Positions 35,540-45,633 are shown, numbered from the stretch's first letter. The stretch: DNA of 64,000 bases from Lacrimispora amygdalina (GCF_900205965.1 NZ_OAOF01000008.1:148924-212923); one strand, 5' to 3'. Made by a program: numbers and translations. The notes: generated by a model from the sequence alone, not told the origin.

Positions 35540-36250
35540 CTACCGCTTTACCTCAAATTTATACCCGATCCCCCACACCGTTGAAAGTGCCCAGCCTGAA
35601 TGATCTTTGATCTTTTCTCTCAGACGCTTGATATGGACATCCACAGTTCTCGTATCTCCGATATATTCATACCCCCAGATATGATCCAGAAGCTGTTCCC
35701 TTGTAAACACCTGGTTAGGGGAGGAAGCAAGGAAATAAAGAAGCTCCAGCTCCTTTGGAGGCATCTCAATGGAGTGCCCCATATAGATAACAGAGTAGTT
35801 GGTTAAGTTGACAATCAGATCCGGATATTCCACATAGTCGCCCTGCTGGTCCGTATGGGAAGCAGCAGGAGCAGGACCTGACTGATATCGTCTTAACACT
35901 GCTTTTACCCGCGCCACCAGTTCCTTGGAATCAAAGGGTTTGATCATATAATCATCAGCTCCCAGCTCCAGACCCAGTACCTTATCAAATACCTCGCCCT
36001 TTGCTGACAGCATGATAATCGGAACCTGGGACCCTGTACGAAGCTCCCGGCAGACCTGATAGCCGTCCATGCCCGGAAGCATTAAATCAAGCAGAACAAG
36101 ATTGGGCTTAAATTCAGGAAAGACCCGAATTGCTTCCTCTCCGTCTCCGACGATTTCAGTTTCATAGCATTCCTTTAAAAGATATAGGGAAATGAGCTCT
36201 GCAATATTGCTGTCGTCGTCCACAATTAAAATCCGCTGTTTCTCTGCCAT
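35540..36250 (-). CDS. OmpR-family response regulator
   Basis: A 236-residue regulator. Receiver domain (1-120) with acidic pair in ILIVDDDSN, phosphoacceptor Asp in LVLLDLMLPGMDG and conserved Lys in YMIKPFDSKEL. C-terminal winged helix (about 140-236) with VFTREQLLDHIWGYEY and RTVDVHIKRLREKI. ATG 36250 fits family length. It lies 20 bp after the mutS2 stop, so it is probably transcribed with mutS2. Confidence 0.92.
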   Translation of the reverse strand: MAEKQRILIVDDDSNIAELISLYLLKECYETEIVGDGEEAIRVFPEFKPNLVLLDLMLPGMDGYQVCRELRTGSQVPIIMLSAKGEVFDKVLGLELGADDYMIKPFDSKELVARVKAVLRRYQSGPAPAASHTDQQGDYVEYPDLIVNLTNYSVIYMGHSIEMPPKELELLYFLASSPNQVFTREQLLDHIWGYEYIGDTRTVDVHIKRLREKIKDHSGWALSTVWGIGYKFEVKR

Positions 36251-36270
36251 AATGGATCCCCCGTTCAAAT

Positions 36271-38661
36271 TTATTTAAATGAGACAATGGTGACTCCCGA
36301 ATCTCCTTCGCCGAAGACACCAAGCCTGAATTCTTTTACATATTTTAATCTCTTTAAATGCTTATGCACCGCATTTTTTAAGGCACCGGTACCTCGTCCG
36401 TGAACCACCCGCACCTGGGGAAGATGGGCAAGATAGGCATCGTCTAAATATTTATCAAGCTGAGGTATCGCCTCATCTGTTGTCATACCGATCAGATTGA
36501 TCTCGGGTGAAATGGAGAAGGACTTTGAGATACGGGCAGAACTGCTTCCGCTTCCTGACTTTTTGGAACCTCCGTTTGAAGGTGTCAGAACTGTGTCGTC
36601 ATGAAGCAGCTCTAAATCCGACAGGTTAACCAGTGACCGCAGGATGCCCATCTGAACGTATAAATCACCTTTTGCATTGGGAAGGGAGCTTACTGTTCCG
36701 TTTAAGTTCATGCTTAAAACTCTTACTCCGTCTCCCAGCTTCAGCTTCTTTGGATCAATCCCTTTCGTGGGATTTTTCTGTTCTCTCTTTATGGACAGGG
36801 AAGAGTCCACATCTTTTAGCTTATTCCTTAACCGGCTGCGTTCTGCCTCCAGCTCCCTGCCAACTCCGGAATCGGAAGCCAGCTTGTTAATCTGACGGAT
36901 GGTCTGATCAGCAGTATCCTTCGCGTCCCGTAAGATTTTGCGGGCCTCTTCTCTGGCATCCTGAATCACCTTGTCCCGCCGTTCATCAAGCCGCTCCTCC
37001 TTCTGGGTTAATCGGGCTTTTAACTGTTCTACTTCCAGCTTGTAGGAGGCTATCTGGATTCGTTCTTTTTCAATGGTAACCCTGTTTTCCTCCAGATGTG
37101 TCAGCAGATCCTCAAATGTTTCATCCTTTGCTTCCAGATGAGTCTTAGCCTCATCGATGATATATTCCGGAAGCCCCAGCTTCTTTGATATTGCAAAGGC
37201 ATTACTTTTGCCTGGAACGCCGATCAGGATCCGGTAGGTGGGCTGAAGTGTCTCTACATTGAATTCGCAGCAGGCATTCTCCACACCGGGGGTGGTAAGG
37301 GCAAAGACCTTTAACTCGCTGTAATGAGTGGTTGCCATGGTCCGGCACTTCATATTGTGAAGGAACGAAAGGATGGAGATAGCCAGGGCAGCCCCTTCTG
37401 TAGGGTCCGTACCGGCTCCAAGCTCATCAAACAGGCAGAGGGAATTACTGTCTGCCTTACTTAAGATCTGTACGATATTTGTCATATGTGCGGAAAAAGT
37501 ACTAAGGCTCTGTTCGATGCTCTGCTCATCTCCGATATCAGCAAACACTTCATCAAAGACCGCCAGCTCAGAACCGTCAAATGCCGGTATATGAAGACCA
37601 GACTGTCCCATCAGGGTAAACAGACCTACCGTTTTTAATGATACCGTCTTACCGCCGGTATTGGGTCCTGTAACAATTAAAAGGTCGAAGGTTTTTCCTA
37701 AATGAATGGTAATGGGGACAACCTTTTTCGGATCCAGCAGGGGATGACGCCCGTCTTTAATACGAATCTCATGTTTTGTGTTAAAGATTGGCTCGCTGCC
37801 GTTATAATGTTTGGCCAGTGCTGCCTTTGCAAAGATAAAATCCAGTCTGGTAAGAGTGTGATAGTTTGTCTCCAGTTCTTCCAGATAAGGGGCCAGCTGA
37901 TTGCTTAAATCCGCCAGAATCATCTCGATTTCCTTCTGTTCCTGAATTTCCAGGGCTCTTAAATCGTTATTCAGCTTAACGATTGCCATTGGTTCGATAA
38001 AGAGCGTTGATCCGGTAGAAGACTGGTCATGAACCATTCCCGAAACCTGGGATTTGTGTTCGGACTTTACAGGGAGACAGTATCTTCCATCCCTCATGGT
38101 GATAACCGCATCCTGTAAATAGGAACGGTTGGAATTTAAAATGGAATTCATCTGGGTGTGGATCTTATCATTAATAGAGCGCATGGAGCGTCTGACATGG
38201 TGAAGCCCGGGGCTGGCATCGTCACTGACCTCTTCCTCCGAAATGATACAGCGCTTGATCTCGTTATTAACCGGAGTCAGAGGCTCCAGAATGCGGAAAA
38301 ATTCTTCCAGAGAATCTTCAGAAATCTCAGGATCCTCATGCCTGCCATATGCCTTTGCTCTTGCAGATGCAGTGAGAAGGGAACTGATGGATAAAATTTC
38401 TATGATTCCGAGTGAACTCCCAACTTCCAGACGTTTTAAGGAAGCGCGGATATCCTTAACTCCTCCAAAGGAGATTCCGCCCTTCTGACGGACTCTGGTA
38501 ACTGCATCGGTGGTTTCTTTTAAGGAAGTGGTTATCTCCTCATAATCCGTAGAGGGTACCAGTCTGCGGCACAGCTCCTTCCCGGACTCACAGGAGGCAT
38601 ATTCGGTAAGTTGTTCGATGATTTTATAATATTCTAACGTTTTCAGTGCTTTTTGATTCAT
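36271..38661 (-). CDS. mutS2: Endonuclease MutS2
   Basis: A 796-residue protein with the MutS-type ATPase core (Walker A VTGPNTGGKTVSLK; Walker B CLFDELGAGTDPTEG), a long basic coiled-coil segment (about 510-640) and a C-terminal Smr nuclease domain (INLIGMTTDEA, VRVVHGRGTGALK). It lacks the mismatch-recognition domain of MutS1. Current work on the family points to roles in rescuing collided ribosomes and in limiting recombination. Own promoter upstream; followed by a two-component pair. Confidence 0.95.
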   Translation of the reverse strand: MNQKALKTLEYYKIIEQLTEYASCESGKELCRRLVPSTDYEEITTSLKETTDAVTRVRQKGGISFGGVKDIRASLKRLEVGSSLGIIEILSISSLLTASARAKAYGRHEDPEISEDSLEEFFRILEPLTPVNNEIKRCIISEEEVSDDASPGLHHVRRSMRSINDKIHTQMNSILNSNRSYLQDAVITMRDGRYCLPVKSEHKSQVSGMVHDQSSTGSTLFIEPMAIVKLNNDLRALEIQEQKEIEMILADLSNQLAPYLEELETNYHTLTRLDFIFAKAALAKHYNGSEPIFNTKHEIRIKDGRHPLLDPKKVVPITIHLGKTFDLLIVTGPNTGGKTVSLKTVGLFTLMGQSGLHIPAFDGSELAVFDEVFADIGDEQSIEQSLSTFSAHMTNIVQILSKADSNSLCLFDELGAGTDPTEGAALAISILSFLHNMKCRTMATTHYSELKVFALTTPGVENACCEFNVETLQPTYRILIGVPGKSNAFAISKKLGLPEYIIDEAKTHLEAKDETFEDLLTHLEENRVTIEKERIQIASYKLEVEQLKARLTQKEERLDERRDKVIQDAREEARKILRDAKDTADQTIRQINKLASDSGVGRELEAERSRLRNKLKDVDSSLSIKREQKNPTKGIDPKKLKLGDGVRVLSMNLNGTVSSLPNAKGDLYVQMGILRSLVNLSDLELLHDDTVLTPSNGGSKKSGSGSSSARISKSFSISPEINLIGMTTDEAIPQLDKYLDDAYLAHLPQVRVVHGRGTGALKNAVHKHLKRLKYVKEFRLGVFGEGDSGVTIVSFK

Positions 38662-38743
38662 AAGTTATACCTTAATTATTCTGCTTTCTTTGTGAATATT
38701 TAACCGGGATGATAACCGGTTTTTGAATAATGGGATCGGTTAC

Positions 38744-38773
38744 AGTATAGCATAGGAAAGACAAATACTGCAA
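38744..38773 (-). promoter_or_regulatory. Promoter of mutS2
   Basis: Minus strand TTGCAG (38768-38773), 18-bp spacer, TATACT (38744-38749). Confidence 0.5.
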
Positions 38774-38814
38774 TCCTCAGGTTGTTGTTTTTACTGCTGT
38801 TTCATATGTTTTTC

Positions 38815-38843
38815 TTGCATAAAACAGGGAAGAACCTTATAAT
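38815..38843 (+). promoter_or_regulatory. Promoter of the HtrA-like gene
   Basis: TTGCAT (38815-38820), 17-bp spacer, TATAAT (38838-38843). Confidence 0.7.
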
Positions 38844-38875
38844 AGTACATAGGTCTTCTGAAAAGGAGGGTAAGT

Positions 38876-40186
38876 ATGCCGGAAAATAACGGGCCAGATG
38901 ATAGAAAGGCGGAGACCCGCCGTTTTATCAATGAAAAGATTGTAAGACAGCCCATGTCAAAAAGGGATATGTTTAAGAGACTTCTGGGTCTTTTAGTGAC
39001 TGCAGTTATTTTCGGAATGGTTGCGGCAGTTACATTTGTCATATCCAGACCTGTAGCTGAGAGATTACTAGTGGGAGAATCCACCGGTGAGACGACTCCG
39101 GTGACCATACCAAAGGATGAGCCTGAGACCGTTGCTTCTGCGGCGGAAACCACTTCGACTGCTGCGGAGACGGAACCAATTGAAGACATATTAAAGTCTG
39201 CTATGGAGAAATATCCATTCTCCGTGGATGATTTAAATACTCTTTACGGAAGTTTAAAATCTGTGGTGCAAAAGGCGGACAAGGGAATTGTTACGGTTCA
39301 TTCCGTAAAGACACAGAAGGACTGGTTTAATAATCCGGTTGAAAATTCCGGACTATACTCGGGTGTGATCACTGCCTCTGCAAATCAGGAGCTCCTCATT
39401 TTAACACCGGAACGTGCGGTTGAGGATGCAGAATCAATTCGGGTTGCTTTCTCCGACGGAAAAGAGGTTCAGGGTAAGATTAAGCAGACAGATAAGCTGT
39501 CCGGCATGGCAATTGTCAGCGTTTCAACTGCTGATTTAGACAGAACACAGCTGGAAGAGGTTAAGGCGATTGAACTTGGCAATTCTTATTCAGTAAAGCA
39601 GGGAGACCTTGTGATTGCAATCGGCGGTCCTGCAGGGATGGTTCATTCTACCGGTTATGGTTTTATCTCTTTTATTACGAAGAATGTCCAGATCATTGAT
39701 GGTATGACCAGAATACTGTATACCGACGTTAAGGGTAATGCCGGAGCCGGTACGTTTCTCATGAACACAAACGGTCAGATTATCGGCTGGGTGACAGATG
39801 AATATAAAAACGACAGCAGCAAGGATATGACAGCAGCCATGGCCATATCAGATTATAAGAGTATTCTGGAAAAGCTAAGCAATGGTGCACCATACCCATA
39901 CTTTGGTATCAAAGGACAGGAAGTGAGTGCAGTGATGAACAGCAGCGGTATGCCTCTTGGTGTATACGTGGTGGAAGTGAATACAGACAGCCCCGCTTAC
40001 AATACAGGAATACAAAGCGGTGATATCATCACCGAGATGGGCGGATCAGCCATTGTCACTATGAAGGATTTTCAGGTGATTCTGGAAAAATCCAGTCCTG
40101 GACAGATAATTCCTGTGACTGTATCCCGTAATGGCCGGGAAGAATATAAAAAGATACAATATCAGGTAACCATCGGAGCCAGGTAA
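38876..40186 (+). CDS. HtrA/DegP-like membrane pseudoprotease with PDZ domain
   Basis: A 436-residue protein: cytoplasmic N-terminus, one transmembrane helix (about 38-60), a Thr/Ala/Glu-rich linker, an S1C trypsin-like domain (about 125-325) and a PDZ domain (about 335-430, GVYVVEVNTDSPAYNTGIQ). None of the catalytic triad is present: the TNxHVV region reads ILTPERAVEDA, the DxxTDLAV region reads DKLSGMAIVSV, and GNSGGPL reads GNAGAGTFL. It should not be a protease; it probably acts as a PDZ-bearing binder or regulator on the outer face. ATG 38876 has GGAGGG upstream. Confidence 0.85.
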   Translation: MPENNGPDDRKAETRRFINEKIVRQPMSKRDMFKRLLGLLVTAVIFGMVAAVTFVISRPVAERLLVGESTGETTPVTIPKDEPETVASAAETTSTAAETEPIEDILKSAMEKYPFSVDDLNTLYGSLKSVVQKADKGIVTVHSVKTQKDWFNNPVENSGLYSGVITASANQELLILTPERAVEDAESIRVAFSDGKEVQGKIKQTDKLSGMAIVSVSTADLDRTQLEEVKAIELGNSYSVKQGDLVIAIGGPAGMVHSTGYGFISFITKNVQIIDGMTRILYTDVKGNAGAGTFLMNTNGQIIGWVTDEYKNDSSKDMTAAMAISDYKSILEKLSNGAPYPYFGIKGQEVSAVMNSSGMPLGVYVVEVNTDSPAYNTGIQSGDIITEMGGSAIVTMKDFQVILEKSSPGQIIPVTVSRNGREEYKKIQYQVTIGAR

Positions 40187-40232
40187 ATATCCTGGCTTCC
40201 TTGTTGCTTTCAGTAAGATATGGAGGAAAAAA

Positions 40233-41183
40233 ATGAAATATATTGAATCATTCCGGGAAGGAATGCATGTTTCTGATGTGTTTTTGTGCAAAAACAGGCA
40301 GATTTCCCTGACCAAATCAGGAAAGGAATACGGCAACCTGATACTTCAGGACAAAACAGGGACTGTAGATGCTAAAATTTGGGACCTGGGATCCCCGGGG
40401 ATTGGTAACTTCGAGAGTCTGGATTATGTATACATAGATGCAGATGTAACAGTGTTCCAGAATTCCAATCAGCTGAATATAAAGAGAATCCGGAAAGCGG
40501 AAGAAGGGGAATATACTCCTGGTGATTATCTTCCGGTTTCTGCTAAAGATATCACTGTGATGTATGAGGAGCTGACAGGCTTTATCCGTTCAGTAAAAAG
40601 TCCATATTTCAGAGCGCTGTTAGAAAGCTTCTTTATAGAAGATGCAGCATTTGCAAAGGCATTCCAGTTCCACTCCGCAGCAAAAAGCGTACATCACGGT
40701 TTTGTAGGCGGTCTGCTGGAACATACATTAAGCGTAGTAAAGCTCTGCGATTATTATGCGGGGTATTATCCTGTGCTTAACCGGGATCTTTTACTGACTG
40801 CCGCAATGTTTCATGATATTGGAAAGACAAAAGAACTTTCCACATTTCCGGAGAATGATTACACCGACGATGGACAGCTTCTCGGCCACATTATGATCGG
40901 TACGGAGATGGTGGGAGAGAGAATCCGCTCCATTCCGGGATTCCCGGAGAAGTCTGCTACTGAATTAAAGCATTGTATTCTGGCCCATCATGGGGAACTG
41001 GAATACGGCTCACCGAAAAAACCGGCACTGATTGAAGCCCTGGCTCTTAACTTTGCAGATAATACAGATGCAAAGATGGAGACCATGATTGAAGTGCTAA
41101 AAGCTGCAGGAGACAATCATGGGTGGCTTGGTTTTAACAGATTAATGGATACAAATATCAGAAAAACAACGAATGAAATCTAA
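40233..41183 (+). CDS. yhaM: 3'-5' exoribonuclease YhaM-like
   Basis: A 316-residue protein with an N-terminal OB-fold (about 15-95, nucleic-acid binding) and an HD domain (about 150-290) holding HHGFVGGLLEHTLS, AAMFHDIGKTKEL and CILAHHGELEYGSPKKP. The layout is that of Bacillus YhaM, a 3'-5' exoribonuclease also active on ssDNA. ATG 40233 follows GGAGGAAAAA. It lies 46 bp after the HtrA-like gene and ends at a terminator. Confidence 0.93.
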   Translation: MKYIESFREGMHVSDVFLCKNRQISLTKSGKEYGNLILQDKTGTVDAKIWDLGSPGIGNFESLDYVYIDADVTVFQNSNQLNIKRIRKAEEGEYTPGDYLPVSAKDITVMYEELTGFIRSVKSPYFRALLESFFIEDAAFAKAFQFHSAAKSVHHGFVGGLLEHTLSVVKLCDYYAGYYPVLNRDLLLTAAMFHDIGKTKELSTFPENDYTDDGQLLGHIMIGTEMVGERIRSIPGFPEKSATELKHCILAHHGELEYGSPKKPALIEALALNFADNTDAKMETMIEVLKAAGDNHGWLGFNRLMDTNIRKTTNEI

Positions 41184-41188
41184 ATCAC

Positions 41189-41227
41189 AAGGTGCATAAG
41201 GAAGCTGATTTCCTTGGCACCTTTTTT
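41189..41227 (+). terminator. Intrinsic terminator after yhaM
   Basis: AAGGTGC, inner AGGAA/TTCCT, GGCACC, then TTTTTT. Confidence 0.88.
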
Positions 41228-41398
41228 GCCTGCATAGAAGTACGGGGAATTTTAGAATTTCTTTCGTTTTCTCTGTCAATCATTTTAAGAATGGTATTTT
41301 ATCCTAAGATTGTAGAGAATTTGAATAGGAGTGAGGTTTAATTGATGCAGAAACCGGCGGTATTAACCGGCGGATTATGATAGATAAGGAGAGATCAC

Positions 41399-42112
41399 AT
41401 GGAGGTAAACCATATCTTATTAGTTGAAGATGACAAAGAAATCAGACAGGGAGTTGAAATATACTTAAGAAGTCAGGGATATGAAGTATTTCAGGCGGCA
41501 GATGGTCTGGAAGGACTTAAAATACTGGAAAGGGAGGAAATCCACCTGGCGATTGTTGACGTAATGATGCCGCGTATGGACGGGATTACCATGACCGTAA
41601 AGCTGCGGGAAAAACATGATTTTCCAGTTATTATTCTGTCTGCCAAGTCGGAAGAGGTGGATAAGATCATGGGCCTTAACATCGGGGCAGATGATTATGT
41701 AGCAAAGCCATTTACCCCTATGGAACTCCTCGCCAGGGTAAATTCCCAGCTGAGACGGTACAGAAAATATATGGATATGCTGGAAGAAAAGGAACAGAAA
41801 GAAAAAAGCAATGTCTATTCCATCGGCGGATTGGAATTAAATGAAGATACAGTTGAGGTTACGGTAGATGAAAAGCTGGTAAAGCTGACACCCATTGAGT
41901 TTAAGATACTTGCTCTTCTCATGAAGAACCCCGGCAGAGTATTTTCTGCGGAAGAGATTTATGAAAGAGTCTGGAATGAGCGGGCGATCAATACGGATAC
42001 AATTATGGTGCACATAAGAAAAATCCGGGAAAAAATTGAATTAAACCCGAAGGAACCTAAATATTTAAAGGTGGTGTGGGGCGTTGGATATAAAATTGAA
42101 AAACAGGCATAG
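41399..42112 (+). CDS. OmpR-family response regulator
   Basis: A 237-residue regulator with receiver (acidic pair in LLVEDDKEI, phosphoacceptor in LAIVDVMMPRMDG, Lys in YVAKPFTPMEL), a charged linker (about 118-135, EEKEQKEKS), and a winged helix (PIEFKILALLMKNPGRVFS, INTDTIMVHIRKIREKIE). ATG 41399 follows AAGGAGAGATCAC. Its end overlaps the kinase gene by 29 bp. The 215-bp gap upstream shows no clear promoter; it holds only a direct repeat of ACCGGCGG. Confidence 0.92.
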   Translation: MEVNHILLVEDDKEIRQGVEIYLRSQGYEVFQAADGLEGLKILEREEIHLAIVDVMMPRMDGITMTVKLREKHDFPVIILSAKSEEVDKIMGLNIGADDYVAKPFTPMELLARVNSQLRRYRKYMDMLEEKEQKEKSNVYSIGGLELNEDTVEVTVDEKLVKLTPIEFKILALLMKNPGRVFSAEEIYERVWNERAINTDTIMVHIRKIREKIELNPKEPKYLKVVWGVGYKIEKQA

Positions 42113-44237
42113 ACTCAGTGCGTTTATCGCGGCAGCTGTTGTAATTGCAGCAGCATTAGTTATGGTGGCGCTTTATCCCTTCTTTCAGAATGAATCTACC
42201 CGGAGCGGAACTCCTGTCTATGAAGAAAATACTTTTTTAAGACATCTGTCTTATGGAAATTATGTTCTGTCAATGGAAGATGCCCAGTCAGAACAGAATA
42301 AGATTATCTCCCCGTTTCAGTATTTTCTGCCGGAAGCCGAAGCGGAGCTGAAAGCCGGAAAAAATACGGAATATCTAAGGGAGCTGCGGCAGAATTGTAT
42401 ACGGGAATATGAAAACTGGAACCGGTATTTTGGGAGAATCCGAAAGTCCATTGACTATCAGATGATAGATGAAGACGGAAATGTGGTTCTGGACCATGCG
42501 GAAGGACGTTTTATTCCAAACAACAGCCATTACGTGTTTCAGGCTGTTCTGCATTACGACGGACAGGGACGTATGGACATATCCTGTATAAGTGGAGAGA
42601 ATACGGCTTACTTACTCAATACACTTCAGGGATACGGGGATACAGATCCTTTGCAGAACTATTACGATGACCAGTATTTCCCTGATGGGAATATAAAACT
42701 TTCCAATCCCAGAAATATGTCCTTTGCCTATGGTATGTCACAACAGCAGGTTGATGCTTTAAAAGATACCAACAGCAATATCTGGACCGCCTACGAAAAC
42801 TCCGGAAGCGTTACCCGTATTTTTATCGGGCTGATTTGTGCAGTTGCCGCACTTGCGCTATTATTTTCCTGTTTTGATGTAAGCATGGCTGATGATGTTG
42901 CACTTTTAAGAACGCCCTTTGAGGTAGTGGCCGGAATCGGAGCCGGTGCAGCCGCTTTTGGCGCAGGTCTCACAAGCCTGGTAGCTGTGACAAACCGCGG
43001 GGATTTATACAGTGCCCTTTTGCGTGCCAATTTTCTTCCGGCAGTAGCCAATATCATGGTAAAGCTTTGGAATATGCTCTGGTGGCTGATCCCATTTACA
43101 GTGGTTTACTGGTCGGTTTTGTGTATCAGAGATGTATTTCATATAGGGATCGGACGTTATTTAAGGGAAAGAACCATCTGCGGCCTGTTCTGGGGCTGGG
43201 TAATCAGATGTATGAAAAAATTATACAAGTATCTGGGAGACATCAATTTACAGGAAAAATCAGACCGGACAATCTTTAAGATTGCAGCAGTGAATTTTAT
43301 AGTACTAACCATTTTGTGCAGCCTGTGGTTTCTGGGAGTGGGAGCAATCTTTCTTTACTCTGTTATACTGTTTTTTGTCATGAGAAAATATTATCAGGAT
43401 TTAAGCAGCAAATTTAACATGCTGTTAAAAGCAACAAACCAGATAGCTGAAGGTAATTTAGAGGTTACAATTGAAGAGGATTTAGGTGTATTTGATCCTT
43501 TTAAAAAGGAGATTCAGAAGATTCAGAGCGGACTGAAAGTAGTAGTGAATGAAGAGGTAAGGAGCCAGAAGCTGAAGACCGATCTGATCAGCAACATGTC
43601 CCATGATTTAAAAACCCCTCTCACAGCCATTATAACCTATGTAAATTTATTAAAAGATGATCATGCTACGACGGAACAGCGCAAAGCCTATATTGATATT
43701 CTGGAACAGAAGTCCATGCGGCTGAAGGCTCTGATTGAGGATCTCTTTGAGATCAGCAAGGCAAACAGCAACAATGTGACACTGAATCTGGAAGATGTTG
43801 ATATTGTCAGCCTGTTAAAGGAGGTGAGCTTTGAGCTTAGTGATAAGATTGAAGAATCAACCATTGATTTTCGGTGGTATTTACCGGATGAAAAAATAAT
43901 ACTTTCTCTGGACAGCCAGAAGACTTACCGGATATTTGATAATCTGCTTACGAATATAATCAAATATGCGATGCCTGGAACACGGGCTTACATTGATTTG
44001 AAAAAAGAAAATGACTGGGTGGTTATTATATTAAAAAATATTTCAGCTGCAGAGCTGACTTTTAATCCGGAGGAGATAACCGAACGTTTTGCCAGGGGAG
44101 ATCAGGCAAGGAATACAGAGGGGTCCGGCCTGGGAATGGCAATAGCTAAAAGTTTTGTGGAACTGCAAAACGGTAAACTTACTGTTGAGACAGAGGCTGA
44201 TTTATTCCGTGTAACCATACGCTGGCCAATTATGTAG
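42084..44237 (+). CDS. Large multi-span sensor histidine kinase
   Basis: A 717-residue kinase: one N-terminal transmembrane helix (about 10-32), a ~210-residue extracellular region, at least five further helices between about 248 and 435, a HAMP-like region (about 440-490), HisKA with LISNMSHDLKTPLTAIITYV, and a HATPase_c domain ending with GSGLGMAIAKSFVEL. The catalytic domain is shorter than usual around the N box (NLLTNIIKYAM). It uses a TTG start (42084) within the regulator gene, so the pair is translationally coupled. Signal unknown; the family is common in Lachnospiraceae. Confidence 0.88.
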   Translation: MDIKLKNRHRLSAFIAAAVVIAAALVMVALYPFFQNESTRSGTPVYEENTFLRHLSYGNYVLSMEDAQSEQNKIISPFQYFLPEAEAELKAGKNTEYLRELRQNCIREYENWNRYFGRIRKSIDYQMIDEDGNVVLDHAEGRFIPNNSHYVFQAVLHYDGQGRMDISCISGENTAYLLNTLQGYGDTDPLQNYYDDQYFPDGNIKLSNPRNMSFAYGMSQQQVDALKDTNSNIWTAYENSGSVTRIFIGLICAVAALALLFSCFDVSMADDVALLRTPFEVVAGIGAGAAAFGAGLTSLVAVTNRGDLYSALLRANFLPAVANIMVKLWNMLWWLIPFTVVYWSVLCIRDVFHIGIGRYLRERTICGLFWGWVIRCMKKLYKYLGDINLQEKSDRTIFKIAAVNFIVLTILCSLWFLGVGAIFLYSVILFFVMRKYYQDLSSKFNMLLKATNQIAEGNLEVTIEEDLGVFDPFKKEIQKIQSGLKVVVNEEVRSQKLKTDLISNMSHDLKTPLTAIITYVNLLKDDHATTEQRKAYIDILEQKSMRLKALIEDLFEISKANSNNVTLNLEDVDIVSLLKEVSFELSDKIEESTIDFRWYLPDEKIILSLDSQKTYRIFDNLLTNIIKYAMPGTRAYIDLKKENDWVVIILKNISAAELTFNPEEITERFARGDQARNTEGSGLGMAIAKSFVELQNGKLTVETEADLFRVTIRWPIM

Positions 44238-44286
44238 GATAAAATTTTTACAAATGGAAATAAAATAAAAAAAATTTCCAAAACTT

Positions 44287-44315
44287 CTTGAAAACCGGAA
44301 ACGAACTGATTATAC
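44287..44315 (+). promoter_or_regulatory. Promoter of nagA
   Basis: TTGAAA (44287-44292), 17-bp spacer, TATACT (44310-44315). Confidence 0.65.
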
Positions 44316-44375
44316 TAAAAGAAAGGTCAGGTTCAGCCTGTCACATGTCATCCGGAAGGAGAGAGGAGCAGGAAT

Positions 44376-45536
44376 ATGATTATACAGAGCAAACGTGTCT
44401 GGATTGCAGGACAGTTTATTCCGGCACAGCTTGAGCTGTCAGCAGGAAAAATTCAGGCTGTTTATGAATATGGTACGCATACGGCAGATCAGGATTACGA
44501 CAGCTGCCGGATTGTGCCGGGATTTATTGATATCCACACCCATGGCGCATATGGCTATGATACCAATGATGGAGATTCCCAGGGACTTCTAAACTGGATC
44601 CGGCGTATTCCCGAAGAGGGGGTTACTGCGCTTTTGCCGACTACGGTCACACAGATGCCCGGAGTTTTAGAAAAGGCAGTATCTAATATAGCAGATGTGG
44701 TAAATGAAGGTTACGAGGGAGCGGAAATCCTGGGAATTCATTTCGAAGGTCCTTATCTGGATATGAAATACAAGGGCGCACAGCCGCCGGAAGCTATAGC
44801 AAAACCGTCGGTTGAGCAGTTTAAGAGCTATCAGAAGGCTGCAAAAGGAAAGATTAAATATATCACACTTGCTCCGGAGCGGGATGAAGGCTTCGCTCTT
44901 ACAAAATACTGTAAAAGCCATGGAGTGGTAGTAAGTATGGGTCATTCAGCCGCCACATATGAACAGGCACTCATGGGAATTGCCAATGGGGTCACTTCCA
45001 TGACGCATGTTTACAACGGTATGACGGCCTATCATCACCGGGAACCGGGACTGGTAGGAACTGCTCTCAGAGTGCGGGATATTTACGGAGAAATCATTTG
45101 TGATGGCTGTCACAGTCATTTGGCCGCACTGAATAATTATTATACGGCAAAAGGACGGGATTACGCCATCATGATCAGTGACTCCTTAAGGGCCAAGAAC
45201 TGTCCGTCAGGTGGACGGTATCAGTTAGGCGGTCATGAAATTGAAATCAGGGAGAACGGCCTTGCCTATTTAAAGGGAACTAAAACCATAGCAGGCAGTA
45301 CCTTAAAGATGAACCAGGGATTAAAGCTTTTGGTGGAGGAAGCGATGATACCGTTTGATTCTGCCCTTAATTCCTGTACCATTAATCCAGCTAAGTGTCT
45401 GGGAGTGGATGACAGAAAAGGACGTCTGAATGCAGGATATGACGGGGATCTGGTTGTACTGAGTGATTCCTACGATGTAATACAGACCTACTGTAAAGGA
45501 ATAAGAATGCTTGATAAAACCGACGTGGATATGTAA
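44376..45536 (+). CDS. nagA: N-acetylglucosamine-6-phosphate deacetylase
   Basis: A 386-residue amidohydrolase of the NagA family: metal-binding IDIHTHGAYGYDTND, HFEGPYLD, SMGHSAATYEQA, MTHVYNGMTAYHHREPG, ICDGCHSH and catalytic Asp in MISDSLRA. It removes the acetyl group of GlcNAc-6-P in the cytoplasm, feeding amino-sugar catabolism or cell-wall recycling. No nagB is adjacent. ATG 44376 follows GAGAGGAGCAGGAAT. A small TGTGCA/TGCACA hairpin lies after the stop. Confidence 0.93.
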   Translation: MIIQSKRVWIAGQFIPAQLELSAGKIQAVYEYGTHTADQDYDSCRIVPGFIDIHTHGAYGYDTNDGDSQGLLNWIRRIPEEGVTALLPTTVTQMPGVLEKAVSNIADVVNEGYEGAEILGIHFEGPYLDMKYKGAQPPEAIAKPSVEQFKSYQKAAKGKIKYITLAPERDEGFALTKYCKSHGVVVSMGHSAATYEQALMGIANGVTSMTHVYNGMTAYHHREPGLVGTALRVRDIYGEIICDGCHSHLAALNNYYTAKGRDYAIMISDSLRAKNCPSGGRYQLGGHEIEIRENGLAYLKGTKTIAGSTLKMNQGLKLLVEEAMIPFDSALNSCTINPAKCLGVDDRKGRLNAGYDGDLVVLSDSYDVIQTYCKGIRMLDKTDVDM

Positions 45537-45588
45537 AATATGTGCATTTTGCACAAAAATAACACGGTTAATATGGAATGATACACAA

Positions 45589-45618
45589 TTGATTAATCAC
45601 GCTGTCCTGTGTTATACT
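45589..45618 (+). promoter_or_regulatory. Promoter of the beta-glucoside operon
   Basis: TTGATT (45589-45594), 18-bp spacer, TATACT (45613-45618). Start of transcription lies just before the RAT sequence. Confidence 0.6.
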
Positions 45619-45633
45619 TATATTATTATAGCG

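Noticed and set aside
41330..41380. 11-codon ORF (MQKPAVLTGGL) and ACCGGCGG direct repeat before the response regulator
   Set aside because: Poor ribosome site and no terminator or antiterminator structure; too weak to call a leader peptide.
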